Source: Hymenobacteraceae bacterium
GTDB lineage: Bacteria > Bacteroidota > Bacteroidia > Cytophagales > Flexibacteraceae
Length of the DNA: 33,616 nucleotides
Reading direction: 5' to 3'
Assembly (NCBI GenBank): GCA_947459175.1
Contig: CANHCT010000015.1
Location: forward strand, 1 to 33,616
The stretch's first letter is position 1. Every line of letters begins with the position of its first letter. Positions 1 to 6,845 of this stretch are shown in pieces. Under the pieces are notes generated by a model. It saw nothing but the letters and a program-made list of their open reading frames with translations. It was not told where the DNA came from and searched no databases. A program made the position numbers and the translations under genes.

Positions 1-1
1 G

Positions 2-457
2 CGGTCAGGGCTGTTGTTAAGCGGAGCCGCCAAAACGCTTCGGGAAGGCCACCGGGGCGAAGGTGAAGACGGCATCCTCACGGCCTACGAGGCGATGAAC
101 CTGAATCTGGACAACACGGAGTTGGTGGTACTCTCGGCCTGTGAAACGGGCTTGGGGGAAATCAAAAACGGGGAGGGCGTGTACGGCTTGCAACGGGCCT
201 TTCAGGTGGCGGGAGCCCGCAACCTGATCATGAGTTTGTGGAAAGTAGATGATGCAGTCACCAAAGACCTGATGGTGGCTTTTTTCCGGAACTGGCTGGG
301 GGCTGAGGCGGCGGTCGGTACTTCCGGTCAGACCGCCGGTCGTATGGCCAAAGGCCCCGACGACCTACGAACCGCCTTCCGCAAAGCCCAGCTGGAAATC
401 CGCAAAAAACACCCCGAGCCCTATTACTGGGGTGCATTTGTGATGCTGGGAAGGTAG
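2..457 (+). CDS. CHAT-domain protein, C-terminal part (5' truncated by window)
   Basis: The reading frame is open from base 2, so the gene begins before the window and only its last 151 residues are seen. CHAT domains are caspase-like cysteine protease folds, often fused to TPR repeats. The visible part carries the block [12 protein letters not shown], with the presumed catalytic Cys, followed by [16 protein letters not shown], a SLWKVDD stretch and a C-terminal [10 protein letters not shown]. The catalytic His lies upstream and is not in view. About 20 Gly/Ala/Thr-rich residues (near residues 100-119 of the visible part) interrupt the usual junction between the NWL helix and the LRTAFRKAQ helix. 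They are encoded by a GC-rich segment containing a 7-bp inverted repeat. The family call is secure. The substrate, any TPR portion and the cellular role cannot be judged from this fragment. Confidence 0.9.
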   Translation, partial: RSGLLLSGAAKTLREGHRGEGEDGILTAYEAMNLNLDNTELVVLSACETGLGEIKNGEGVYGLQRAFQVAGARNLIMSLWKVDDAVTKDLMVAFFRNWLGAEAAVGTSGQTAGRMAKGPDDLRTAFRKAQLEIRKKHPEPYYWGAFVMLGR

Positions 458-526
458 AAGAAAAGACAATGGCCCAGGTGAAATCCTGCTGCTACACTTT
501 TAAAAAAGATTGAGGCAAGTGGAGAA

Positions 527-554
527 AATCCCTTGTTCGGACGGTCAAGGGATT
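527..554 (+). other. 9-bp inverted repeat downstream of the CHAT gene
   Basis: Arms AATCCCTTG (527-535) and CAAGGGATT (546-554) are perfect complements around a 10-base loop. The repeat lies 70 bases after the CHAT stop codon. No U-run follows, so it is not a standard intrinsic terminator. It could be a factor-assisted 3' end structure or the first of the stem-loop series that continues to 1022. Confidence 0.55.
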
Positions 555-682
555 GCCAGGAAAGGTAAAATGCCTCAGACCTTCCGGTTTCCTTTTAAAT
601 TGTTTTTTCTGCAAAAACCCCGTATTGGACGAATCATGGGCCTGAGCTCGAAAAAAAATTTCCCCGGAATATTTTTTGCCCT

Positions 683-690
683 TACCTTTG
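683..690 (+). promoter_or_regulatory. Candidate Bacteroidota -7 box TACCTTTG
   Basis: TACCTTTG matches the TAnnTTTG -7 consensus of the Bacteroidota primary sigma factor. Transcription would start near 697 and leave an unusually long leader of about 360 bases before the ATG at 1059. No clear -33 TTTG is visible at the usual distance, so the call is moderate. Confidence 0.45.
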
Positions 691-772
691 TCGCACAAAG
701 CATCAGGAATCTTTCAATAGATGCCAACCGAGTCGCGAGACCACGGTGGTAAAATGATGCGGGCAGAACGCC

Positions 773-842
773 AAAAATAAAGTGCTCAAGCTCCGCTTAT
801 TTTTCTGATGTAATGGCTTAAAGTTTCACCTTTAATCATTAC
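773..842 (+). other. Two adjacent stem-loops in candidate leader/ncRNA
   Basis: The first hairpin pairs 773-780 (AAAAATAA) with 797-804 (TTATTTTT) and is extended inward by 782-784/794-796 past a bulged A. The second pairs 810-815 (GTAATG) with 837-842 (CATTAC), then 818-823 (TTAAAG) with 830-835 (CTTTAA), around the loop TTTCAC. Both are perfect apart from small internal loops. They lie within 100 bases of the predicted start of transcription. Confidence 0.55.
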
Positions 843-863
843 GAACATGCGTTTATGCATTGC

Positions 864-1022
864 TCCGGACCCGCGGGAATTCCGATTTCAGAATCCCTTT
901 ACCCGGAAAACTATTCTTCGCCGGCAGGCAGTAAGAAACAAATCTCCCTGAGATTTTTGATTCAGCCATCCGGCTGCGGGTTTAGATATCCCGGCCGGAA
1001 AACAAACGGAATGCACATTCCG
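864..1022 (+). other. Four further stem-loops before the gene at 1059
   Basis: Nested arms 864-868/903-907 and 875-882/891-897 (one bulged A) form a two-tier hairpin. Then 940-946/950-956 pairs AAATCTC with GAGATTT around CCT, 963-967/972-976 pairs CAGCC with GGCTG around ATCC, and 1007-1013/1016-1022 pairs CGGAATG with CATTCCG. The density of complementary arms is much higher than in other intergenic regions of this window. Confidence 0.55.
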
Positions 1023-1058
1023 GAAATCAATTTTCAGAAATTTTAAACTTTAACAATT

Positions 1059-1880
1059 ATGTCAGAATTGGAAAATGAAAATATGGGCTGGGTTTGTGAT
1101 GAAAATGGAAAATATACCTTCAACTGGTCTGAAGTTCCATTTCAAAAAAAAGTAAGCATTCGCTGGCGGGGATTGGAAATCCATTTGAAGCTTGAATCAT
1201 ATAAAAAATCAGGGTATTCCGACTATGGTGGTGATTTTGTTACCTATCCTACTGCGGGATTCATCCTTAATCACTTCAATAGGATTCACTGGTGGGGATA
1301 TGGCCATCCTAAAATCAAATACGGAGCTGTGGAAACAGGTCCCCACTGCAGCCCACCAAAAATCCTCTCGGGAAATTATCAGCTAAAAATTCGTACACAT
1401 CTGAATTTTGGAAGGGGACCATATATGATTTCTCTGGAAGAAGTAAAAAAGAATCCTGAAAAGGGCGATGGAGCAGCATCAACGGGAATAGAGTTCTTTG
1501 AAACGCCAGAAAGCATCAATTTGGAAATTCCAGAAACCCCATATAGAAACGATACACCTTCGATTATTGTTAATACCACCGAAATCGAACTCTACAATTT
1601 CCGGGACGCCAATACCGCAGCCGATGTGGTGGCACAGTTCCATAAAGATCGGCTGGTATTGAACACCTGGCGCCTGGGTTCAGGTGAAGATGAGTATTAC
1701 TACATCGTTCCCGGTGATGAGCTCCGCAAGTTATATGCTGAATTTAATCTGCAGGAGCATCAGAAAGCTGAGCTGCTCGTAGGTCTGCACAATGCCTTTG
1801 CCGGTAAAGACTGTATCGAAAAGTTCACAAAATATCTGGATTACAAAAAAATCACATATTCCCATCAGTTTTGCCTGTGA
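1059..1880 (+). CDS. Hypothetical protein, 273 residues, no recognised domain
   Basis: I do not recognise this protein. It starts at an ATG after an A/T-rich stretch and ends in TGA just before a strong terminator, so it is probably a monocistronic gene. There is no signal peptide or membrane segment. The N-terminal two thirds look like beta-rich, aromatic-rich soluble sequence (for example HWWGYGHPKIKYG near residues 76-88). The last 75 or so residues look more helical, with a DEYYYIVPGDELRKLYAEF stretch and a cysteine-containing end. Its first 500 bases look more A+T-rich than neighbouring genes, which may hint at transfer. It follows a CHAT gene on the same strand, but 600 bases and a possible own promoter separate the two, so a functional link is only a possibility. 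Confidence 0.75.
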   Translation: MSELENENMGWVCDENGKYTFNWSEVPFQKKVSIRWRGLEIHLKLESYKKSGYSDYGGDFVTYPTAGFILNHFNRIHWWGYGHPKIKYGAVETGPHCSPPKILSGNYQLKIRTHLNFGRGPYMISLEEVKKNPEKGDGAASTGIEFFETPESINLEIPETPYRNDTPSIIVNTTEIELYNFRDANTAADVVAQFHKDRLVLNTWRLGSGEDEYYYIVPGDELRKLYAEFNLQEHQKAELLVGLHNAFAGKDCIEKFTKYLDYKKITYSHQFCL

Positions 1881-1886
1881 GAGACC

Positions 1887-1919
1887 AAGAGGGCTGCGGA
1901 TATCCGGCAGCCCTCTTTT
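1887..1919 (+). terminator. Intrinsic terminator after the orphan gene
   Basis: An 11-bp stem pairs 1887-1897 with 1907-1917 (AAGAGGGCTGC against GCAGCCCTCTT) around a GATATCC-containing loop, and ends in a short U-run. It lies 6 bases after the stop codon of the 1059-1880 gene. The opposite orientation has no good U-run, so it mainly serves the plus strand. Confidence 0.85.
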
Positions 1920-2013
1920 CAAAAATCAATTGGTGCTGAAATTTTTTGAGTATCCGTGCTTAGGAATCATAAAGGCGGCCATTTTCAGAGTTTTGGCCAT
2001 TTTACACGGGCTC

Positions 2014-2907
2014 TTACATAAAATCCTGTTTGGATAACTCCGTACGGGTTTTGAGGACCGGAATCAGGTTTTGACAACCGGCAAAATGCAGGAAACCGGC
2101 ATTGGAATAGGCGGTCACGATTGCTTTTTCCAGATAGTTTTCCTGCCATACTTTAATATTGCTTACCTTCAAATAGTTCATCAAACGGAGAAGGTAGTTT
2201 TCCGTTTTCGAAAGGGTTGCAATCCGTTGGGCTTCAGGGTAAAAAGCAGTGAGGTAGTTACTTACCAGGAAATTGTATCGGTCGTCGACCTCGTGGAAAA
2301 GGCCTGATTTCATTATTTCGTAGGAAAGGGGTCGCATTTCATAATTCCAGGCAGAAGATCCCTTGTCTTCATATTGGTAATATGCCCGTTCGAAAATTTC
2401 GTTGTGCAAATCAGGTTCCATAAGAAAAACACCGCATTGGATTACTTCGTTCAGGTCTGTTTCAATTCCGAAATTCCGGTAAAACTCATTTCCCGTGAGA
2501 TTGTGAATGTACTGAATACCTTGCTTTTCCCAGTAATTAAACATTTCTGAGAGTATAAATCGATAAAAAGGTTTATTAAAAAAAGTAAAAGCTTCGCTGC
2601 CACCTATTTTTCCCTGAGGGACTATGTCGAACAGGTTTTCAGCATTGGCATTGTTCACCACTATATCAGAATCCATCCACAACAACCGATTCAGATTTTT
2701 CGTTTCCGGGAGATTTCCAATCAGACATTTTTGCCAGGAGGAAGAACGGGCATTTGCCCTTTCGGAGGAGTCTGGTACTTGGGTAATCAATACCAGTTCA
2801 AGATTGAATCTATCGCAATATTTTTCAACAGAGGCCTTGGAATACACCTTCCACTTGTTAAGGTAATCATCGCCAATTGCCATTATCACGATGCCGTTCT
2901 TTTTCAT
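2014..2907 (-). CDS. Glycosyltransferase (GT-A fold, DxD motif)
   Basis: This 297-residue cytoplasmic protein looks like a nucleotide-sugar transferase. The N-terminus has an IVIMAIGDDYLNKWK strand-loop, and residues 77-84 read WMDSDIVV, whose DSD is a metal-binding DxD motif as in GT8/GT34-like enzymes. The following sequence (IGGSEAF, then a C-terminal region with LHFAGCQN) fits enzymes that read hexose donors. The ATG overlaps the stop codon of the upstream transferase gene as ATGA, indicating translational coupling. It is the last gene of a four-gene minus-strand operon with the Wzm/Wzt exporter, so it probably adds a sugar to the exported glycan or its carrier. Donor and acceptor cannot be read from sequence. 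Confidence 0.8.
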   Translation of the reverse strand: MKKNGIVIMAIGDDYLNKWKVYSKASVEKYCDRFNLELVLITQVPDSSERANARSSSWQKCLIGNLPETKNLNRLLWMDSDIVVNNANAENLFDIVPQGKIGGSEAFTFFNKPFYRFILSEMFNYWEKQGIQYIHNLTGNEFYRNFGIETDLNEVIQCGVFLMEPDLHNEIFERAYYQYEDKGSSAWNYEMRPLSYEIMKSGLFHEVDDRYNFLVSNYLTAFYPEAQRIATLSKTENYLLRLMNYLKVSNIKVWQENYLEKAIVTAYSNAGFLHFAGCQNLIPVLKTRTELSKQDFM

Positions 2908-3875
2908 TTTCCCAAGACAGATTTAACAATGGATTTTAGTTTGTTTTTTAAGGTCGGAGAACCCGGAGCCGAAGCTAATTGCGGTGCGGGTACTGTATCA
3001 TACACCCAGGGATATGCCATTTCAATCACTTTCCGGTCATACTCCATATCAGGAATCATCCGGGGGTTCTCCCTGAAATTCTTCGGAAAAGGGAATGACT
3101 GAAGCCGGTCGAAAGGGGTATCTCCCGTCATGTGTACTGCATCTTCCCGCCCTGTTCCGATATTGGTGATAAGGTTCCGGCTTGGCACAATGGATAAAGC
3201 ATTATTCAGAAAATGGGCAAAAGTCCATTGGTAGTCCCAGGAACTATTCAGCCCGGCAAGCAGGTGGTCCCACTCCAGTGTCCGGATTTTAAAGTACTCT
3301 TTATGGTTGATAAGATTTCCGATCAGTCGCCTTACATCCGGCTCTTTCCATTGGGGCATGGTCACATCATAATGTTTCCAAGCCCTTCTCCATGAGGCCC
3401 ACCCCCAGAAACTGCCGTAAAAGGCAAAGTGATAATCCTGAATATCCTCTTTCCAGTTATTTATCTGGTTGCATCCGGTAATGGTAAAAATCCGGTTATC
3501 GTTCCTGTATTTTTCGAGCATTTGCTGGCAATACATAAAAAAATCCGGATGCGGATAGGTGTCGTCTTCTAAAACAATACCCTCTTCTTCGTTGTCGAAC
3601 AGCCAGTGCATGGCGGTGGATTCGCCCATTTTAATCCCCAGATTCTGTTCTTCAAACCGAGTAAACAGTTGCCCCTTAAAATCCAGATTCTTGGCCATGG
3701 CCCTGACTTCCAATGTTTTTACCTGGTCATTTTCATTTCCGGGCCGTGCACCGTCGTTAAAAAAATAGATCCGGGGGGGACTCATTTCTAAGACCCGGTC
3801 CAAAATTTTCCGGGTCAGGTCGGGCCGGTTGAAGGAAATGATGAGAACGGGCAGGTTGAATTTCTGATTTTCCAT
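2904..3875 (-). CDS. GT2-like glycosyltransferase (HlpA-like)
   Basis: Starting at the ATG at 3875 the protein has 323 residues; a TTG at 3896 is the alternative but overlaps the preceding gene. The N-terminus PVLIISFNRPDLTRKIL (residues 9-25) is the usual first strand and helix of GT-A nucleotide-diphospho-sugar transferases. Residues 101-105 (VLEDD) supply the acidic metal/donor site, followed by PHPDFF. A WGWASWRRAW block is typical of the group often annotated as hemolytic protein HlpA-like in Bacteroidota. There is no signal peptide. It lies 7 bases after the Wzt-like ATPase gene and overlaps the next transferase by 4 bases, so it belongs to the export operon. The sugar specificity is unknown. 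Confidence 0.8.
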   Translation of the reverse strand: MENQKFNLPVLIISFNRPDLTRKILDRVLEMSPPRIYFFNDGARPGNENDQVKTLEVRAMAKNLDFKGQLFTRFEEQNLGIKMGESTAMHWLFDNEEEGIVLEDDTYPHPDFFMYCQQMLEKYRNDNRIFTITGCNQINNWKEDIQDYHFAFYGSFWGWASWRRAWKHYDVTMPQWKEPDVRRLIGNLINHKEYFKIRTLEWDHLLAGLNSSWDYQWTFAHFLNNALSIVPSRNLITNIGTGREDAVHMTGDTPFDRLQSFPFPKNFRENPRMIPDMEYDRKVIEMAYPWVYDTVPAPQLASAPGSPTLKNKLKSIVKSVLGK

Positions 3876-3882
3876 AAGCCCG

Positions 3883-5130
3883 TTAATTTCGCTCAATATG
3901 CCACCTTCCCAGATAATTGGTCATGTAGTGTTTGGAAAATCCGGGACTACCGGTTCCGAAAAAGTCGCCGTTCTCCACCCGCACAAATGCAGCACCTGCC
4001 AAAAGCCAATCTGCCTCTTCGTTATTTACCACGATTCGTACCCCCAATCGGTAGGTTCCGATAGTAAATGGAAAACCCGGAATCACACAACGGACTGAAA
4101 AAATTTCATGGGGTTCGGCATCGAAATAGACTTTTTGATATGAGCTGTAAAGCGTTCCCATATTTCGTTCTTCGGGGTCATAGAAATTTAGTCCCAGATC
4201 GATGTTGCGGGCTTTTTCATTGCCGCATTTCAAAGTGAAACAAAACTCAATATCCTCGCCCGTCAGGATAGTATCAATTTGATTTCCAGCCATATCACGA
4301 AGAAAAAAGTCGACCAATTGAACCGCTCCGGAGCCCGTCCGATCGGTGCGCAGAGCCAACTCAGTACTTTCTACAAATCCCCGGTTAGAAGATATGTAGG
4401 CATCGCTGATTTCCTGTACGGTTCCTGCTAGCCTGAGCTGTCCGGATTCCAGAAATAGTCCGTAATTACAAAGAGCCTTTACTGATGCGATGTTGTGGCT
4501 TACAAAAAGTACCGTACGACCTTCGTTGCCGGTTACTTGTTTCATTTTGTCCACACATTTTTTCTGAAATTCCACATCACCAACCGCCAGAACCTCATCG
4601 ATAATCATGATCTCTGTTTCAAGGTGAGCCGCTACCGCAAAGGCAAGTCGTACATACATCCCGGAACTGTATCGCTTAACGGGAGTGTCAAGAAAACGTG
4701 AAACCCCCGAAAACTCTACAATTTCATCGAATTTCGAACGAATATCAGTCTTGGTCATTCCCATTATGGCCCCGTTGAGAAATACATTTTCCCTGCCGGT
4801 AAGTTCGGGGTGAAAACCGGTTCCCACCTCCAGGAGAGAGGAAATTTTTCCAAGAATTTTGATAGACCCCGTTGTGGGGGCTGTGGTTCGGGAAAGCAAC
4901 TTCAGCAAGGTCGATTTGCCGGCCCCGTTTTTGCCCACAACACCTACTGCACTTCCCCGTTCAATTTCAAAATTTATATTCCGTAGAGCCCAATGAGTAT
5001 TCTCCTTATGCTTAACCGATTTTTGTCCTGAAAACCAATTTATTATATCTTCCTTTAAAGATTGGGTTCCCAGTGTTCCCAAACGGTAGGATTTGCCCAG
5101 ATTCTCAACTTTTATCGCTATTTGACTCAT
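3883..5130 (-). CDS. wzt: Wzt-type ABC transporter ATPase with C-terminal cargo domain
   Basis: This is the nucleotide-binding subunit of a polysaccharide ABC exporter. Residues 66-74 form Walker A (GKNGAGKST), 154-158 the signature YSSGM, 174-179 Walker B (IMIIDE) and His212 the switch histidine. At 415 residues it is longer than a bare TagH/Wzt ATPase. The extra C-terminal part (about residues 260-415) is beta-rich and matches the layout of the Wzt C-terminal domain, which in known systems recognises the modified end of the glycan before export. It lies 5 bases after the permease gene and upstream of two glycosyltransferases. The symbol denotes family membership; the exported polymer is unknown. 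Confidence 0.92.
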   Translation of the reverse strand: MSQIAIKVENLGKSYRLGTLGTQSLKEDIINWFSGQKSVKHKENTHWALRNINFEIERGSAVGVVGKNGAGKSTLLKLLSRTTAPTTGSIKILGKISSLLEVGTGFHPELTGRENVFLNGAIMGMTKTDIRSKFDEIVEFSGVSRFLDTPVKRYSSGMYVRLAFAVAAHLETEIMIIDEVLAVGDVEFQKKCVDKMKQVTGNEGRTVLFVSHNIASVKALCNYGLFLESGQLRLAGTVQEISDAYISSNRGFVESTELALRTDRTGSGAVQLVDFFLRDMAGNQIDTILTGEDIEFCFTLKCGNEKARNIDLGLNFYDPEERNMGTLYSSYQKVYFDAEPHEIFSVRCVIPGFPFTIGTYRLGVRIVVNNEEADWLLAGAAFVRVENGDFFGTGSPGFSKHYMTNYLGRWHIERN

Positions 5131-5135
5131 CGTTG

Positions 5136-5984
5136 CTATATCGTGTCAATGGAGGTTCTTTCAGCCTTGTTGAAAACAACAAGACCAAGAAGAAATACAA
5201 AAATTCCAGCTATAAAACTGATTACCAGCCTTGTCACCAGAAACTGGCCTACCCCCAGAAAAGAATACCGGAAGGCTTCAAAAACGGGGGAAAGCGGATT
5301 GATCAGACTTACCCATTTGAACTTTTCGGGGACTATGGATGCCGGATAAATAATCGGAGTTGCATACATCAGCAATTGGCTGCCAAAAGCCAGCAAATGC
5401 GAAAGGTCTTTATACCGGGTGGTAAATGCAGAAATAATCAAGCCGACTCCAAGTGAATACAGGCTCACAATCAGAAGAATAACCGGACTTAAAAGCAGAT
5501 GCCAACCCGGTGTAATGGTTGTGCCTGATATTTTATAGAACAATAAAATGACAATAAAAAGGCCCAGCTGAATTCCAAAATTAACCAAACTGGCAAGTAG
5601 TCCCGATACAGGGAGAATCAACCGGGGAAAGTATACTTTTCCGAAAATGTGAGAATTGGCATTGAAGGTGCCAGAACTTTTCATAAAGGCAGAATTAAAA
5701 AAATTCCACAACACAATGCCGGGCATGTAAAACAGAAGTTGCGGAAGGCCGTCAGTAGGAATGCGGGCTACCACACCGAAAATGATAGAATAAACAAAAG
5801 TGGTAAGCAGGGGCTGCAGTACAAACCATAGGGGACCCAATATGGTTTGCTTGTAGGTGGGTACCAGTTCTCTTTTCACAAAAAGGAGAATCAGATCACG
5901 ATATTTCCAGAACTCCCCGAGCTTAAGGTCAAGCAATGATGCCTTAGGCAGAATTTCAATTGACCAGTTGTCTTTTTTTTCCAA
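5136..5984 (-). CDS. wzm: Wzm-type polysaccharide ABC transporter permease
   Basis: This 282-residue inner-membrane protein shows about six membrane segments and the ABC-2/Wzm hallmark near the N-terminus, YKQTILGPLWFVLQPLLTT. Further features are the IIFGVVARI segment, an internal amphipathic region before YFPRLILPVSG, and the PLSPVFEAFRYSFLG stretch before the last membrane helix. The start is a TTG, with no in-frame ATG nearby; the next residues (DNWSIEILPKASLLDLKLGE) align with the usual Wzm N-terminus, which supports it. It pairs with the ATPase immediately downstream to move lipid-linked glycan across the inner membrane. Confidence 0.92.
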   Translation of the reverse strand: MEKKDNWSIEILPKASLLDLKLGEFWKYRDLILLFVKRELVPTYKQTILGPLWFVLQPLLTTFVYSIIFGVVARIPTDGLPQLLFYMPGIVLWNFFNSAFMKSSGTFNANSHIFGKVYFPRLILPVSGLLASLVNFGIQLGLFIVILLFYKISGTTITPGWHLLLSPVILLIVSLYSLGVGLIISAFTTRYKDLSHLLAFGSQLLMYATPIIYPASIVPEKFKWVSLINPLSPVFEAFRYSFLGVGQFLVTRLVISFIAGIFVFLLGLVVFNKAERTSIDTI

Positions 5985-6091
5985 ATTGTTTTGGCTGTCA
6001 GCGTTTGGTTTTTTCCGAAAAAAAATTCCGGATTTTAGTCTGCAATAATAGAGGTAAAATTACTTTCCCGTAACAGAAATCGACGGACCTG

Positions 6092-6129
6092 GGTTTGCCA
6101 AACCGTATTTCCCCTTTCAGGAAATACGG
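6092..6129. other. Two overlapping inverted repeats between divergent genes
   Basis: GGTTT (6092-6096) pairs with AAACC (6100-6104). A perfect 10-bp stem pairs 6103-6112 (CCGTATTTCC) with 6120-6129 (GGAAATACGG) around a 7-base loop. The two share bases 6103-6104, so as RNA they exclude each other. The site lies between the minus-strand exporter operon and rpe. It could be an operator for either direction or a leader structure. No U-run follows on either strand. Confidence 0.5.
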
Positions 6130-6190
6130 GTAAAATTTGATTTTGAGCCCAAATTTTGTCTGGTTTGTCTTTCGAAATTTTTTCCATCCG

Positions 6191-6844
6191 ATGATTAAAC
6201 TGGCACCATCCATACTTTCTGCCGACTTCGGAAAGCTCCGCGAAACCGTGGAAATCCTTAATGAAAGTCCTGCCGATGTTTTGCATGTGGATGTGATGGA
6301 TGGGCGTTTTGTACCCAACATTTCCTTTGGATTTCCTGTGCTGGAGGTTCTGGCCAGGCACAGCAAAAAGCCTCTCGATGTCCATCTGATGATAGAAGAG
6401 CCGGAAAAATTTGCTGAGCGGTTCATAAAATCGGGCGCTTCCTGGCTTTCATTCCATTTGGAAGCATGCGCCCACACACACCGGCTTTTAGAGGCCGTTC
6501 AAGGTTGGGGTGCCCGGCCGGGCCTGGCCATCAATCCTCAGACCGGATTAGATGGTATGGAATATCTGGTTGATTGTTTGGGATTTGTCAATGTGATGAC
6601 CGTAAATCCGGGATTTGGGGGACAGAAATTTATTCAAGCCATGTTCCATAAAATCAAGGCTCTGGATGAATTACGCAAGAAAACCGGTTCTCATTTTGAA
6701 ATAGAGATCGACGGTGGTGTGAACATGGGAAATGCAGTGGCCCTGAAAGAAGCCGGTGCTGATATCCTGGTGGCAGGCAATGCCCTCTTTTCTGAACCTC
6801 AGCTCTCTGAAGGTGTATTGAAATTCAAGCATTTGCTGGTGTAA
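6191..6844 (+). CDS. rpe: Ribulose-phosphate 3-epimerase
   Basis: The enzyme interconverts ribulose 5-phosphate and xylulose 5-phosphate in the pentose phosphate pathway. From the ATG at 6191 the protein has 217 residues, the normal family length, and begins MIKLAPSILSADFGKL as expected; an in-frame ATG at 6137 would add 18 unrelated residues. The metal ligands and catalytic acids are all present: His32 and Asp34 in HVDVMDG, His65 in DVHLM, and Asp174 in EIDGGVN. The phosphate-binding VNPGFGGQ loop is near residues 138-145. It is followed after one base by a GT9 gene that starts at GTG, suggesting one transcript. Confidence 0.97.
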   Translation: MIKLAPSILSADFGKLRETVEILNESPADVLHVDVMDGRFVPNISFGFPVLEVLARHSKKPLDVHLMIEEPEKFAERFIKSGASWLSFHLEACAHTHRLLEAVQGWGARPGLAINPQTGLDGMEYLVDCLGFVNVMTVNPGFGGQKFIQAMFHKIKALDELRKKTGSHFEIEIDGGVNMGNAVALKEAGADILVAGNALFSEPQLSEGVLKFKHLLV

Positions 6845-6845
6845 A

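Larger units (their letters stand above)
458..1058. other. 600-base gene-free stretch rich in stem-loops
   Basis: I find no convincing gene here. Short open frames exist (for example 855-1046 on the plus strand) but none shows a recognisable domain. The stretch instead holds inverted repeats with arms at 527-535/546-554, 773-780/797-804, 810-815/837-842 (with inner arms 818-823/830-835), 864-868/903-907 enclosing 875-882/891-897, 940-946/950-956, 963-967/972-976 and 1007-1013/1016-1022. A Bacteroidota-type -7 box lies at 683-690, so most of these would sit in a transcript reading toward the gene at 1059. I do not recognise tmRNA, RNase P RNA or SRP RNA signatures. It could be a structured leader, an independent RNA, or decayed repeats. 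Confidence 0.6.

Noticed and set aside
690-1022. tmRNA, RNase P RNA or SRP RNA in the hairpin-rich gap
   Set aside because: The conserved tmRNA T-arm and tag, the RNase P GAGGAAAGTCC block and the SRP tetraloop region are absent.
855-1046. 63-codon plus-strand ORF in the gap before the orphan gene
   Set aside because: It crosses several hairpins, has no domain or clear start signal, and its composition looks non-coding.
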